Shown here: piece after piece, positions 8,382 to 15,848 of the stretch | Numbering within the stretch: the first letter of the stretch is position 1 | Layout: each line of letters starts with the position of its first letter | Source of the DNA: Candidatus Omnitrophota bacterium | Lineage (GTDB): Bacteria; Hinthialibacterota; Hinthialibacteria; OLB16 | Length of the DNA: 64,000 nt | NCBI GenBank assembly: GCA_020632575.1 | Contig: JACKFH010000001.1 | Span: 62,001 to 126,000, forward strand | Direction: 5' to 3' | The notes under the pieces: generated by a model | What the model saw: the letters and a program-made list of their open reading frames with translations, nothing else | What the model was told of the DNA's origin: nothing | Database searches by the model: none | Program-made: the position numbers and the translations under genes

Positions 8382-9086
8382 ATGAAGACGGCTAGACTTT
8401 TTAAAAGATCCCAGGGATTCACCTTGATCGAACTCCTGATCGTTATTGCCATCATCCTTATTTTGATCGCGATCGCGCTCCCCAATTTCCTGGAGGCTCA
8501 GCAGAGAGCGAAAATCGCGAATGTCCGCGCGGGCATGCGTGGAGTCGGGACAGCGATTGAGGCCTTTCGCACGGAGAGGGGCGTTCTCCTGATCGATTTT
8601 TGGGAGGATGGCGGCGGCGTTTCGAGCCCAGCGAGCCAACGGTGGAGAGAGAAATTCGGTCGCGTTGGGAGGGACCCCGCCTTTCAATACAAAACCTTTG
8701 AGGAATGTTATTTCCCTCTGACTTCTCCCGCCGCCTATCTGACCACCCTGCCGATCGACCCATTCAACGATCCTTCGAGGTCCGTTGGTTTCGGCGAAAA
8801 CGAGAAGGGGTTGGCCTATATTTACTTTGACAACGACGTTCTCGATCCAAATCCCGCCAATCACGATCATGGCGTGGAGTACTACGCCCCCGGTGGTCCA
8901 GGTCAGGTTCTCTATGGGGCGGTGCCTCTGAAATCGGAAGAGTTCGCACTACTCAGCGTTGGTCCGGACCGATTCATCGAGAGAACCAATGGCTATTCGA
9001 CGATCCGCGGCATTCCTTATAACCCAACCAATGGCACCAACAGCATCGGTGATATGGTGTTCAGGTCTTCCGGAATCCCAGGCTGA
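8382..9086 (+). CDS. Type II secretion/type IV pilin-like protein, copy 1
   Basis: 234 residues, starting at MKTARLFKRSQGFTLIELLI. The class III prepilin signal has its cut site after Gly (G^FTLIE), the Glu at +5, and a hydrophobic helix running to ALPNFLEAQQRAKIANVRAGM. The C-terminal domain has VGPDRFIERTNG and NPTNGTNSIGDMVFRSSG, which I associate with GspG-like proteins of Hydrogenedentota and Sumerlaeota type genomes. Upstream in-frame ATGs are rejected because GGAGG sits properly before 8382. It is the first of three tandem paralogs, each with its own leader and terminator, so each is probably an independent transcription unit. Confidence 0.88.
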   Translation: MKTARLFKRSQGFTLIELLIVIAIILILIAIALPNFLEAQQRAKIANVRAGMRGVGTAIEAFRTERGVLLIDFWEDGGGVSSPASQRWREKFGRVGRDPAFQYKTFEECYFPLTSPAAYLTTLPIDPFNDPSRSVGFGENEKGLAYIYFDNDVLDPNPANHDHGVEYYAPGGPGQVLYGAVPLKSEEFALLSVGPDRFIERTNGYSTIRGIPYNPTNGTNSIGDMVFRSSGIPG

Positions 9087-9114
9087 TTCGCTTTCTCAAA
9101 ACTGACGTAATCGG

Positions 9115-9155
9115 AATCCCCCCACAGTCTCCACGATTGTGGGGGGATTTCTTTT
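9115..9155 (+). terminator. Rho-independent terminator after pilin copy 1
   Basis: AATCCCCCCACA pairs with TGTGGGGGGATT and is followed by TTCTTTT. The GC-rich stem of about 12 bp and the T-rich tail are conserved after all three copies. Confidence 0.9.
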
Positions 9156-9163
9156 CAACGAGA

Positions 9164-9224
9164 GGAATAAGAGCATTCGGGTAGAAGGCCGAAGGGAAGC
9201 ATCCAGCATGGGGTCCTTTCACTG
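9164..9224 (+). pseudogene. Remnant of lipoprotein gene 3' end, copy 2 junction
   Basis: GAATAAGAGCATTCGG...GGGTCCTTTCACTGATTG matches the last codons of the lipoprotein gene (8233-8295), with substitutions and an altered frame. It has no start or ribosome site. It is carried along by the tandem duplication that produced pilin copy 2. Confidence 0.8.
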
Positions 9225-9270
9225 ATTGCTTAAGGGTATAATACCGACTCGTTAAAACCAGTGATTTTGT

Positions 9271-9313
9271 ATCGGAGGTGTGTTCCGAAAATTATAAGTG
9301 GAGGTTCCGGTTA
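9271..9313 (+). promoter_or_regulatory. Conserved leader of pilin copy 2
   Basis: Same block as at 8339-8381: GGAGGTGTGTTCCG, an A/T-rich spacer and GGAGGTTCCGG before the ATG at 9314. Confidence 0.5.
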
Positions 9314-10009
9314 ATGAAAACGATAAGGCTTTTCAAAAGGTCCAAGGGATTCACCTTGATCGAACTCCTGATTGTCATCGCCATTATCCTTATTTTGATC
9401 GCGATCGCGCTCCCCAACTTTTTAGAGGCCCAGCAGAGAGCGAAAATCGCGAATGTCCGCGCGGGTATGCGTGGAATCGGCACCGCCATCGAAGCATTTC
9501 GCACCGAGCGCGGGGTCTTGCTTATTGACTTTTGGGACGATGGAACGGCCGCCGCGAGCGAGCGTTGGCGGACCAAACTTGCCATGATCGGTCGAAACCC
9601 CATCGTTCCGTATACGACCTTCGAGGAGTGCTACTATCCTCTGACCTCCCCGGCGGCTTATTTGACCTCTCTACCGATCGATCCATTCAACGACCCCTCC
9701 CGGTCGGTTGGTTTTTCGGCGAATGAGAAAGGGCTGGCTTATATTTATTTCGACAATGATGTCCTTGACCCAAACCCCGCCAATAGCGATCACGGCGTCG
9801 AGTACTATGCGCCAGGAGGTCCCGGTCAGGTTCTCTTCGGAGCAGTTCCCCTCAAAATAGAGGAATTCGCATTGCTCAGCGTCGGTCCAGACAGATTCAT
9901 TGAGAGAATCAACGGTTATTCTACGATTCGCGGTATTCCTTATAGCCCAACCAATGGTACAAACAGCATCGGTGACATGGTGTTTAGGTCATCCGGAATT
10001 CCAGGCTGA
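9314..10009 (+). CDS. Type II secretion/type IV pilin-like protein, copy 2
   Basis: 231 residues beginning MKTIRLFKRSKGFTLIELLI. The class III signal and the first 70 residues are almost identical to copy 1. The central region differs (DDGTAAASERWRTKLAMIG replaces the longer, Gly-rich stretch of copy 1), while FDNDVLDPNPAN.DHGVEYYAPGGPGQVL and the PTNGTNSIGDMVFRSSG end are kept. Preservation of frame and termini with scattered third-position changes argues for three functional genes under selection. A role as alternative minor pseudopilins is inferred, not shown. Confidence 0.87.
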   Translation: MKTIRLFKRSKGFTLIELLIVIAIILILIAIALPNFLEAQQRAKIANVRAGMRGIGTAIEAFRTERGVLLIDFWDDGTAAASERWRTKLAMIGRNPIVPYTTFEECYYPLTSPAAYLTSLPIDPFNDPSRSVGFSANEKGLAYIYFDNDVLDPNPANSDHGVEYYAPGGPGQVLFGAVPLKIEEFALLSVGPDRFIERINGYSTIRGIPYSPTNGTNSIGDMVFRSSGIPG

Positions 10010-10037
10010 TTCGCCTTCTCAAAACTGACTTAATCGG

Positions 10038-10077
10038 AATCCCCCCACGGTCTTCATGACTGTGGGGGGATTTCTTT
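10038..10077 (+). terminator. Rho-independent terminator after pilin copy 2
   Basis: AATCCCCCCACGGTC pairs with GACTGTGGGGGGATT, followed by TCTTT. Confidence 0.9.
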
Positions 10078-10084
10078 ACAAAGA

Positions 10085-10146
10085 TCTGAATAGGGGCATA
10101 TGGATGGCGTGAAGAGAAATCTCCTGCATGGGTTCCTTTCACTGAA
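10085..10146 (+). pseudogene. Remnant of lipoprotein gene 3' end, copy 3 junction
   Basis: CTGAATAGGGGCATATGGATGG...GGTTCCTTTCACTGAATG is a more diverged copy of the lipoprotein 3' end than that at 9164-9224. It lies in the same place relative to the next pilin gene. Confidence 0.75.
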
Positions 10147-10190
10147 TGCGTGGGGGCATAATGAGAAGCCGCTTTGAATGGCGGCTCCAT

Positions 10191-10233
10191 ATCGGAGGTG
10201 TGTTCCGAAAATTATACGTGGAGGTTCCGTTTC
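10191..10233 (+). promoter_or_regulatory. Conserved leader of pilin copy 3
   Basis: Third copy of the two-SD leader. It is preceded by a small hairpin (AGCCGC...GCGGCT, about 10167-10187) that the other two lack. The ATG is at 10234. Confidence 0.5.
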
Positions 10234-10926
10234 ATGAAAACAGTACGACTTTTCAAAAGATCCCAGGGATTCACCTTGATCGAACTCCTGATCGTTATCG
10301 CCATCATTCTTATTTTGATCGCGATCGCGCTTCCCAATTTCCTAGAGGCCCAGCAGAGGGCGAAAATCGCGAACGTCCGCGCGGGCATGCGTGGAGTCGG
10401 AACAGCGATTGAGGCCTTTCGCACGGAGAGAGGCGTCTTGCTCATTGACTTTTGGGACGATGGCACAGCCGCCGCGGGTGAACGTTGGCGGACCAAACTC
10501 GCCATGATCGGTCGAAATCCGATTGCCCAATACCAAACCTTCGAAGAGTGCTACTTCCCGTTGACTTCTCCCGCGGCGTATCTCACTCAACTTCCGATCG
10601 ACCCATTCAACGATCCCGCAAGATCCGTCGGCTTCGGCGAGAACGAAAAGGGGAGCGCCTTCATTTATTTCGATAACGATGTTCTCAATCCCGACAAGAA
10701 CGATCAGGACCACGGTGTGGACTACTACAAGCCGAACATAGTCCTTCAGAATCTGTATGGCGCGGTCCCCTTAAAGATTGAGGAATTTGGTCTGCTCAGT
10801 GTGGGACCGGATCGAAAGATCGATGCCGACACCTCCGGAACGATTCGCGGTCTCCCCTACAGTCCGACCAATGGCACCAACAGCTGGGGCGATATGGTCT
10901 TCCGATCCTCTGGAATTCCAGGCTGA
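10234..10926 (+). CDS. Type II secretion/type IV pilin-like protein, copy 3
   Basis: 230 residues beginning MKTVRLFKRSQGFTLIELLI. The N-terminal third is as in copies 1 and 2, but this copy is the most divergent downstream: NPDKNDQDHGVDYYKPNIV replaces the Pro/Gly-rich loop, and VGPDRKIDADTSGTIRGLPYSPTN replaces the ERTNGYST segment. The end GDMVFRSSGIPG is kept. Surface-exposed loops vary while the pilin helix is fixed, as expected for paralogs specialising in different partners. Confidence 0.87.
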   Translation: MKTVRLFKRSQGFTLIELLIVIAIILILIAIALPNFLEAQQRAKIANVRAGMRGVGTAIEAFRTERGVLLIDFWDDGTAAAGERWRTKLAMIGRNPIAQYQTFEECYFPLTSPAAYLTQLPIDPFNDPARSVGFGENEKGSAFIYFDNDVLNPDKNDQDHGVDYYKPNIVLQNLYGAVPLKIEEFGLLSVGPDRKIDADTSGTIRGLPYSPTNGTNSWGDMVFRSSGIPG

Positions 10927-10951
10927 TCGGTTTTCAAGAAGGGACACGATC

Positions 10952-10993
10952 AAAATCCCCCCTCGGTCTTAAGGCCGCTGGGGGATTTCTTTT
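10952..10993 (+). terminator. Rho-independent terminator after pilin copy 3
   Basis: AAATCCCCCCTCGG...CCGCTGGGGGATTT, followed by CTTTT. It sits between this gene and the convergent SDR gene, so it may serve both strands. Confidence 0.85.
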
Positions 10994-11004
10994 GCTGGTC
11001 GAAT

Positions 11005-12522
11005 TCAGTGCGAGATGTTTGTCGAGGGTTTTTCCATGGCGGGCGTGTCCCTCTCATCCCGGCGTCCCAGAGACAAAGCGTGCTGTCGAATGCCGTTTAA
11101 CATCCCTTTAAAAACAAATCCGTGAAACGGCGCGGTCATGTACCAATAGAGAAGTCCGAAAAGGCCTTTCGGATAGAACCACGCGGTTTGAGTGACCACC
11201 GACACCCCCGGTGTCTTCGGGTCGGGTTCCACCGTGAACTCGAGCAGCGCTTTCCCCGGGAGTTTCATCTCCGCTTTGAGTTCCATCCTTCGGTTCTCTT
11301 GAAGATCGGTCACCCTCCAGAAATCGAGGGCCTCGCCATAGCCCACCTTGTCCGGATGACGGCGTCCCCGGCGCAACCCGGGGCCTCCCACCATCTTGTC
11401 CATCCATCCTCGGAGCACCCACAACCAGTCCACCGAATAGTATCCATGTTCGCCTCCAATCCTGGTGAAGGCGGCATAACCCCATTCCGGAGGGCCTTGG
11501 TAGCGGGTCTTTCGAGAGTCGCAAAAAACTTTGCCTCCCGCCCACTCGGGATCTCCCGGAATCGGACCCGCATCCATCCACGCGGTCTCGACCTCATTCC
11601 CGGCCACTTTCCCGACCGCTCGTTCGATCGATTCCTGAATGCTCAGCAATTCCTGAGGCATCAAACCTTGAGCCTCGGCATCCCGGCAGACCACTCGGTT
11701 TCTGAGACCTTCAGCGAGGGGGCGGGCGATTTGATGACTGATCGGGGTGACCAGATGAATCCACAAGGAACTGAGCCGAGGAGTCAACACCGGGACACGT
11801 AGGATGCGTCGCTTTGACAAACCGAGCGCCCGGGCCATGATTTGAATAATTTCCTCGTAGGTCATAACTTCCGGTCCGCCGATGTCCAATGTCTTCCCAA
11901 GGGTGGACGGTTTTTCGAGGCAATCCACCAGGTAAAAAAGGACATTCCTCACCGCGATCGGCTGGCATTCGGTTTGAACCCACTTGGGGGTGATCATGAT
12001 CGGGAGACGTTCAACGAGATAACGAAGGATCTCGAAGGATGCGGATCCCGATCCGACAATCATCGCGGCGCGGAAGTTAGTGACCGGAACAGTGGTCGAA
12101 CTCAAACATTCTTCCACCTCTCTTCGAGAGGCGAGGTGCTCGCTCAATCCCGGCCCGGTTTCGCCGAGCCCTCCGAGGTAGATGATTTGGGACAATCCAC
12201 ACTCTTCGGCAACGCTCGCGAACTGCCTCGCCATTTGATTGTCTCGATCGCGAAACTCATCTCCCGCGGTCATCATGGAATGCACGAGATAATAGGCCGC
12301 GCGGCATCCCTCCAGGGCTTTCGAAACGATCGAGCGATCCTGAAGATCTCCCTCGAAGACTCGGAGGTTTGGGTGATTCACCCAGGGGCGATTTTGAAGT
12401 TTGCGTTTGGACCTAACGAGGCAATGGACGACGAACCCTTTTTCGAGCAGACGGGGAACCAGGCGTCCTCCGATGTAACCTGTCGCCCCGGTGACTAAAA
12501 CGGATTCCGAAACATGTTCCAT
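11005..12522 (-). CDS. SDR-type NAD(P)-binding protein with DUF2867 domain
   Basis: 505 residues. Residues about 8-300 form a Rossmann domain with the nucleotide motif VTGATGYIGGRLVPRLLEKG and the atypical YLVHSMM segment of the YbjT/complex-I NDUFA9-like group. The C-terminal 180 residues (WAGGKVFCDSRKTRYQGPPEW, GYYSVDWLWVLRGWMDKMVGGPGLRRG, WFYPKGLFGLLYWYMTAPFHGF) form DUF2867. Proteins with this fusion are frequent in LitR/CarH light-response gene clusters, and here the gene ends a set that diverges from a CarH-like regulator. Substrate unknown. The start has GGAGTGAAGG just before the ATG, 20 bases after the previous stop. Confidence 0.85.
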   Translation of the reverse strand: MEHVSESVLVTGATGYIGGRLVPRLLEKGFVVHCLVRSKRKLQNRPWVNHPNLRVFEGDLQDRSIVSKALEGCRAAYYLVHSMMTAGDEFRDRDNQMARQFASVAEECGLSQIIYLGGLGETGPGLSEHLASRREVEECLSSTTVPVTNFRAAMIVGSGSASFEILRYLVERLPIMITPKWVQTECQPIAVRNVLFYLVDCLEKPSTLGKTLDIGGPEVMTYEEIIQIMARALGLSKRRILRVPVLTPRLSSLWIHLVTPISHQIARPLAEGLRNRVVCRDAEAQGLMPQELLSIQESIERAVGKVAGNEVETAWMDAGPIPGDPEWAGGKVFCDSRKTRYQGPPEWGYAAFTRIGGEHGYYSVDWLWVLRGWMDKMVGGPGLRRGRRHPDKVGYGEALDFWRVTDLQENRRMELKAEMKLPGKALLEFTVEPDPKTPGVSVVTQTAWFYPKGLFGLLYWYMTAPFHGFVFKGMLNGIRQHALSLGRRDERDTPAMEKPSTNISH

Positions 12523-12541
12523 CCTTCACTCCGATTCCCAC

Positions 12542-13165
12542 TTATTCGCAACCCTTGCATTGACCGAAGGCGTCGTAATCCGGATGGTCCGCCGAGGTCT
12601 CGTGACGGAAGTCTTTGAGGACCTTTCCATGATGCAGGAGAAAGATTCCAGGTAGTTGGAGCGGATCCTGTTTGGGCATGCCGAAGCCATAACCCTTCAG
12701 AATGGCCGAGACGAAACCTCGCCACATCACCTTGGGACCCAGAACCTGGAGGATCGTCCCCCGCCTCAGTCCAAAGGCTCGATAGAGGTTTCGTTGAGGA
12801 TCGCTCACGCGTGAGCAGTCCTCGACTCCATATTGAGCGAACAATGCTTGAACCTCCGCCTCATCGTCGCTCATGTGCACAAAGACCGGCTCGATCCCTT
12901 TTTCGGAAAGGGATTTCTTGCGGCTGGCCACATCCGAAAGCGCCTCCCGACAAAACGTGCAGCCGAGGTGACGGAGGAACACAAGTAGGACAGGCTTTTC
13001 GTGGGTAAGGGCCAACAAATCCTTCCCATTCTGTGTTTTGAAATCGGAAAGGGAGTCCCAGAGAGAGTTTTGCTCGAGAGATCCTCTTGGAGATTCTCGA
13101 TAACTTCCCGAAGGCTCGGTCCCTTCCTCGTTCAAATCCGTTTCGTAAGTTTGAGGAGCGATCAT
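12542..13165 (-). CDS. AhpC/TSA-like (PRXL2-type) thioredoxin-fold protein
   Basis: 207 residues from the ATG at 13165, which overlaps the tspO stop by one base (TAATG). A longer reading of the frame back to 13297 would run deep into tspO and is rejected. KPVLLVFLRHLGCTFCREAL holds the CxxC redox pair of the AhpC-TSA_2/PRXL2 group. SDPQRNLYRAFGLRRGT and PGIFLLHHGKVLKDFRHETSADHPDY follow in the usual order. It probably reduces thiols or peroxides in the cytosol. Translational coupling to tspO links it to oxidative or tetrapyrrole stress. Confidence 0.8.
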   Translation of the reverse strand: MIAPQTYETDLNEEGTEPSGSYRESPRGSLEQNSLWDSLSDFKTQNGKDLLALTHEKPVLLVFLRHLGCTFCREALSDVASRKKSLSEKGIEPVFVHMSDDEAEVQALFAQYGVEDCSRVSDPQRNLYRAFGLRRGTILQVLGPKVMWRGFVSAILKGYGFGMPKQDPLQLPGIFLLHHGKVLKDFRHETSADHPDYDAFGQCKGCE

Positions 13166-13638
13166 TAGTTCAATCTCCAAATCGTGAAATTCAAAACCAT
13201 CGCAAAGGTGACCCACAAGAAATACGGGACCATCAAGAAGGTCGCAACTTGCTTGACTTTCCAAAATCGCTCGAGAGTCCACGCGAGTGCTATCCACAAA
13301 AGAACGATATCAATCACGCCAAGTAATGGATTTTCGAGCGCGAAGAACATTCCCGACCAGCACACGTTCAGGAAGAGTTGAAGGCCGTAAGCCACCATCG
13401 CGGACCGAACGAGCGGTCGATCTTTTTCGATCCACACGAGCCAAGCCGCGATCGCCATCATAATGTAGAGTGTTGTCCAGACCGGGCCGAATATCCAATT
13501 GGGCGGGTTCCAGGCTGGTTTGTTCAGGGTGAGATACCAATCGCTCACCGATAGTGAGGTTAGAAATCCTCCAACGGCGATCGCTAGGATCGATAGCAAC
13601 ATGAGGACAACGAGGGCGAGCAGGCTTGGAATTTTCAT
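13165..13638 (-). CDS. tspO: TspO/MBR family tryptophan-rich membrane protein
   Basis: 157 residues with five hydrophobic helices. It has the signature LNKPAWNPPNWIFGPVWTTL in the first periplasmic loop and NVCWSGMFFALENPLLGVID before helix 4, both diagnostic. TspO proteins bind porphyrins and, in phototrophs, tune tetrapyrrole- and oxygen-dependent expression. The start is taken at 13638 (MKIPSLLALVVLML); the longer frame has a Pro/Gly-rich head unlikely to be translated. It lies 83 bases after the FAS1 gene and is coupled to the thiol-redox gene. Confidence 0.93.
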   Translation of the reverse strand: MKIPSLLALVVLMLLSILAIAVGGFLTSLSVSDWYLTLNKPAWNPPNWIFGPVWTTLYIMMAIAAWLVWIEKDRPLVRSAMVAYGLQLFLNVCWSGMFFALENPLLGVIDIVLLWIALAWTLERFWKVKQVATFLMVPYFLWVTFAMVLNFTIWRLN

Positions 13639-13720
13639 GATTGGAAGGATAGAAAAAAAGGCGGGGAAGGGAATGGCAGACCGCGCTTGTCCACTCCCTC
13701 CCCCTGCCGGATCCACTGGG

Positions 13721-14638
13721 TTATTGCGGGAGGATCACTGTGTCGATGACATGGATCACTCCATTGCTTGCGTTGATGTCGGCTTTCACGACTTTGGCTT
13801 CGTTCACCTTAACCGCGTCGCCTTCGTGCTTGATGTGAACCGACTTGCCCTCAAGAGTTTCGGCCTGCCCCGCGCTTACCGCGGTGTCGGAATAAACTCT
13901 TCCCGGCACGACGTGATATTTCAAAATGGCCGCCAACTTTTCTTTACTCTCGGGCTTGAGCAGAGATTCAACCGTTCCGGCCGGTAATTTCGCGAAGGCG
14001 TCATCGGTCGGAGCGAAGACGGTGAACGGTCCATCACCCTGAAGCGCTCCCGCTAAACCCGCCTCCTTGGCAGCGGTAAGCAAGGTGTTGAACGTTCCCG
14101 CGCTATCGGCCACCTCGACAATATTCTTCTCGGCGGGAAGAATGACTTTGTCGATGACGTGGATGATGCCATTGGAAGCGGCGATATCGGCTTTGATCAC
14201 CTTCGCCCCTTCGACTGTGACACCACCCGCATTCGCCTCGAAATCCAATCTTTGCCCGTTGAGCGACTCGGCGCCGTCTTCATGAGACACGGTGATAGAA
14301 CCAAGTTTGGCCGGTACGACATGGTAAGTCAGAATTGCAACCAACTGATCTTTGTTTTCAGGCTTCAACAAATTTTCCACCGTGCCTTCGGGTAGTGCGG
14401 CGAAGGCGTCATCGGTTGGGGCGAACACGGTGAATGGACCATCGCCCTTCAGAGCGTCGACCAACCCGGCGGCCTTAACCGCCGCCACCAAAGTGTTGAA
14501 AGAACCCGCCGAAACGGCCGTATCGACAATGTCCATCTCGGCTTTCGCCACTTGATGGGTTTTCTTTTGGCAATCGGCCGCAAAGGTGGTCGAGGAAACG
14601 AACAACATCAGAATCGATAGAATCGCTAAATTTTTCAT
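13721..14638 (-). CDS. Secreted protein with two fasciclin (FAS1) domains
   Basis: 305 residues with signal peptide MKNLAILSILMLFVSSTTFA. There are two tandem FAS1 domains (about 35-170 and 172-305), each with the H1 motif GPFTVFAPTDDAFA and the H2 motif ASNGVIHVIDTVILP (or its variant). FAS1 domains mediate adhesion between cells or with surfaces; bacterial single-gene forms are often stress-induced. AGGAGGG sits eight bases before the ATG at 14638. It is the first gene leftward from the regulator, and a palindrome lies 45 bases upstream. Confidence 0.93.
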   Translation of the reverse strand: MKNLAILSILMLFVSSTTFAADCQKKTHQVAKAEMDIVDTAVSAGSFNTLVAAVKAAGLVDALKGDGPFTVFAPTDDAFAALPEGTVENLLKPENKDQLVAILTYHVVPAKLGSITVSHEDGAESLNGQRLDFEANAGGVTVEGAKVIKADIAASNGIIHVIDKVILPAEKNIVEVADSAGTFNTLLTAAKEAGLAGALQGDGPFTVFAPTDDAFAKLPAGTVESLLKPESKEKLAAILKYHVVPGRVYSDTAVSAGQAETLEGKSVHIKHEGDAVKVNEAKVVKADINASNGVIHVIDTVILPQ

Positions 14639-14683
14639 TTTGTCCCTCCTGGGAAACAGATTCGCTGTCGCGTATGATGGAAA

Positions 14684-14702
14684 AACGTTCAAAACGTTCA
14701 CT
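14684..14702. promoter_or_regulatory. AACGTT-N3-AACGTTCACT site upstream of FAS1 gene
   Basis: AACGTT, CAA, then AACGTTCACT. It matches the bcp upstream palindrome (1688-1710) in core, spacer length and distance to the start codon. The rest of this 206-base divergent region also holds TTGTTGTCTTACAA (about 14757-14770), another inverted repeat nearer the regulator gene. Confidence 0.45.
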
Positions 14703-14844
14703 GGTAACTGGCAAAGGGGGAGGGATTTTTCAAACGGGATCGATCTCTGTCGTAAGTTGTTGTCTTACAATGGCTTATCGCGCAAGCCGGGTGCTTGGGG
14801 AGTGAAAGGAAAGACCCTGGAAAGTCCAAATCGTTCATAAAATC

Positions 14845-15735
14845 ATGCTTAGTCAAACCCTTTCACCTAAAGAATTGGCTCAATTGATCGGGGCCAGCGA
14901 ATCCTCGCTGAAACGCTGGATTGATTCGGGAAGGATCAAAGCCCACAAAACCTCGGGCGGCCACCGACGGATCTCGATAGCGGAAGCCATCGCATTCATT
15001 CGAGACAATAATATGCTGATTGAACGACCCGATCTTTTGGGTCTGAAGACGGACCCCGATCTATCGGGCCTTCCCTCCACCACGGATCGGTCGACCATCT
15101 TGGAGAAGTACCTGTTGGATGGTCACACGGAAGAAGCCGTTTCGCTCTGCTTTTCGGAATATATTTCGGGAATGAGCATCGGGGAACTCTGCGACACCCT
15201 GATCCAACCCGCGTTGAAAAGAATTGGATGCATCTGGGAACATGACAGATATGGGATCGTGATTGAGCACCGCGCCACCGACATTTGCCTCCGAATCATG
15301 AACCAGCTCCGATTCTACTTGGAACCGCCCACAGGTCCCGTGGTCGGAATCGGCGGGACGCCTCGCGGCGATGTGTATCTCCTCCCCACTCTTTGCGCGG
15401 CGGTGACCTTGGAATCGGAAGGAGTGGCGGTGAACAATTTGGGCGCCGATGTCCCATTTTCCTCTTTCCTCGAAGCGATCGAACGGATGAACCCCTCCTT
15501 TGTCTGGCTCTCCCTAAGCCATATCGATCGGGTGGAGGATTTTCGATCCGAGTTCGAGGATTTCCGATTCGAACTCGAGTCCCTCTCCTTGCCGCTTATT
15601 TTGGGGGGGCACGCGCTCGGCAAGGTGGAGATTCCCATCAGCCCGGACATCCATATTGGAAAATCGATGTCGGATCTGGTTTCGATCGTTCGTCGAATCC
15701 AAGGAAGACCCACTAACTCCACCTTGACTGAATAG
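14845..15735 (+). CDS. CarH/LitR-like MerR-HTH, B12-domain-fold regulator
   Basis: 296 residues. Residues 5-55 are a MerR/excisionase-type winged helix (SPKELAQLIGASESSLKRWI, then HKTSGGHRRIS). Residues about 80-155 form the helical B12-binding_2 bundle, with W131 and E141-H142, the Wx9EH motif of CarH that contacts adenosylcobalamin. Residues about 165-290 form the Rossmann-like B12 domain, but the ligand motif ExHxxG reads D176-V-Y178-L-L-P181: Tyr replaces the cobalt-ligating His. ILGGHALG and the closing helix are kept. It diverges from FAS1-tspO-prx-SDR genes. It is either a CarA-like regulator that does not use B12 light sensing, or one with altered ligation. Confidence 0.8.
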   Translation: MLSQTLSPKELAQLIGASESSLKRWIDSGRIKAHKTSGGHRRISIAEAIAFIRDNNMLIERPDLLGLKTDPDLSGLPSTTDRSTILEKYLLDGHTEEAVSLCFSEYISGMSIGELCDTLIQPALKRIGCIWEHDRYGIVIEHRATDICLRIMNQLRFYLEPPTGPVVGIGGTPRGDVYLLPTLCAAVTLESEGVAVNNLGADVPFSSFLEAIERMNPSFVWLSLSHIDRVEDFRSEFEDFRFELESLSLPLILGGHALGKVEIPISPDIHIGKSMSDLVSIVRRIQGRPTNSTLTE

Positions 15736-15848
15736 TTTCCACCCGTTGACTCCCTTCGAGTTCATCCTTATGACTACAGCGCTTTAGATGTTCGCTGGGT
15801 TGGTTGCTTTCCCCGCCAACCCAACAATTCCTTGGAGGCCCCCAACCC

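Noticed and set aside
14638..14845. Classical B12 riboswitch in the divergent region
   Set aside because: No B12-box-like sequence or suitable fold is seen in the 206 bases.
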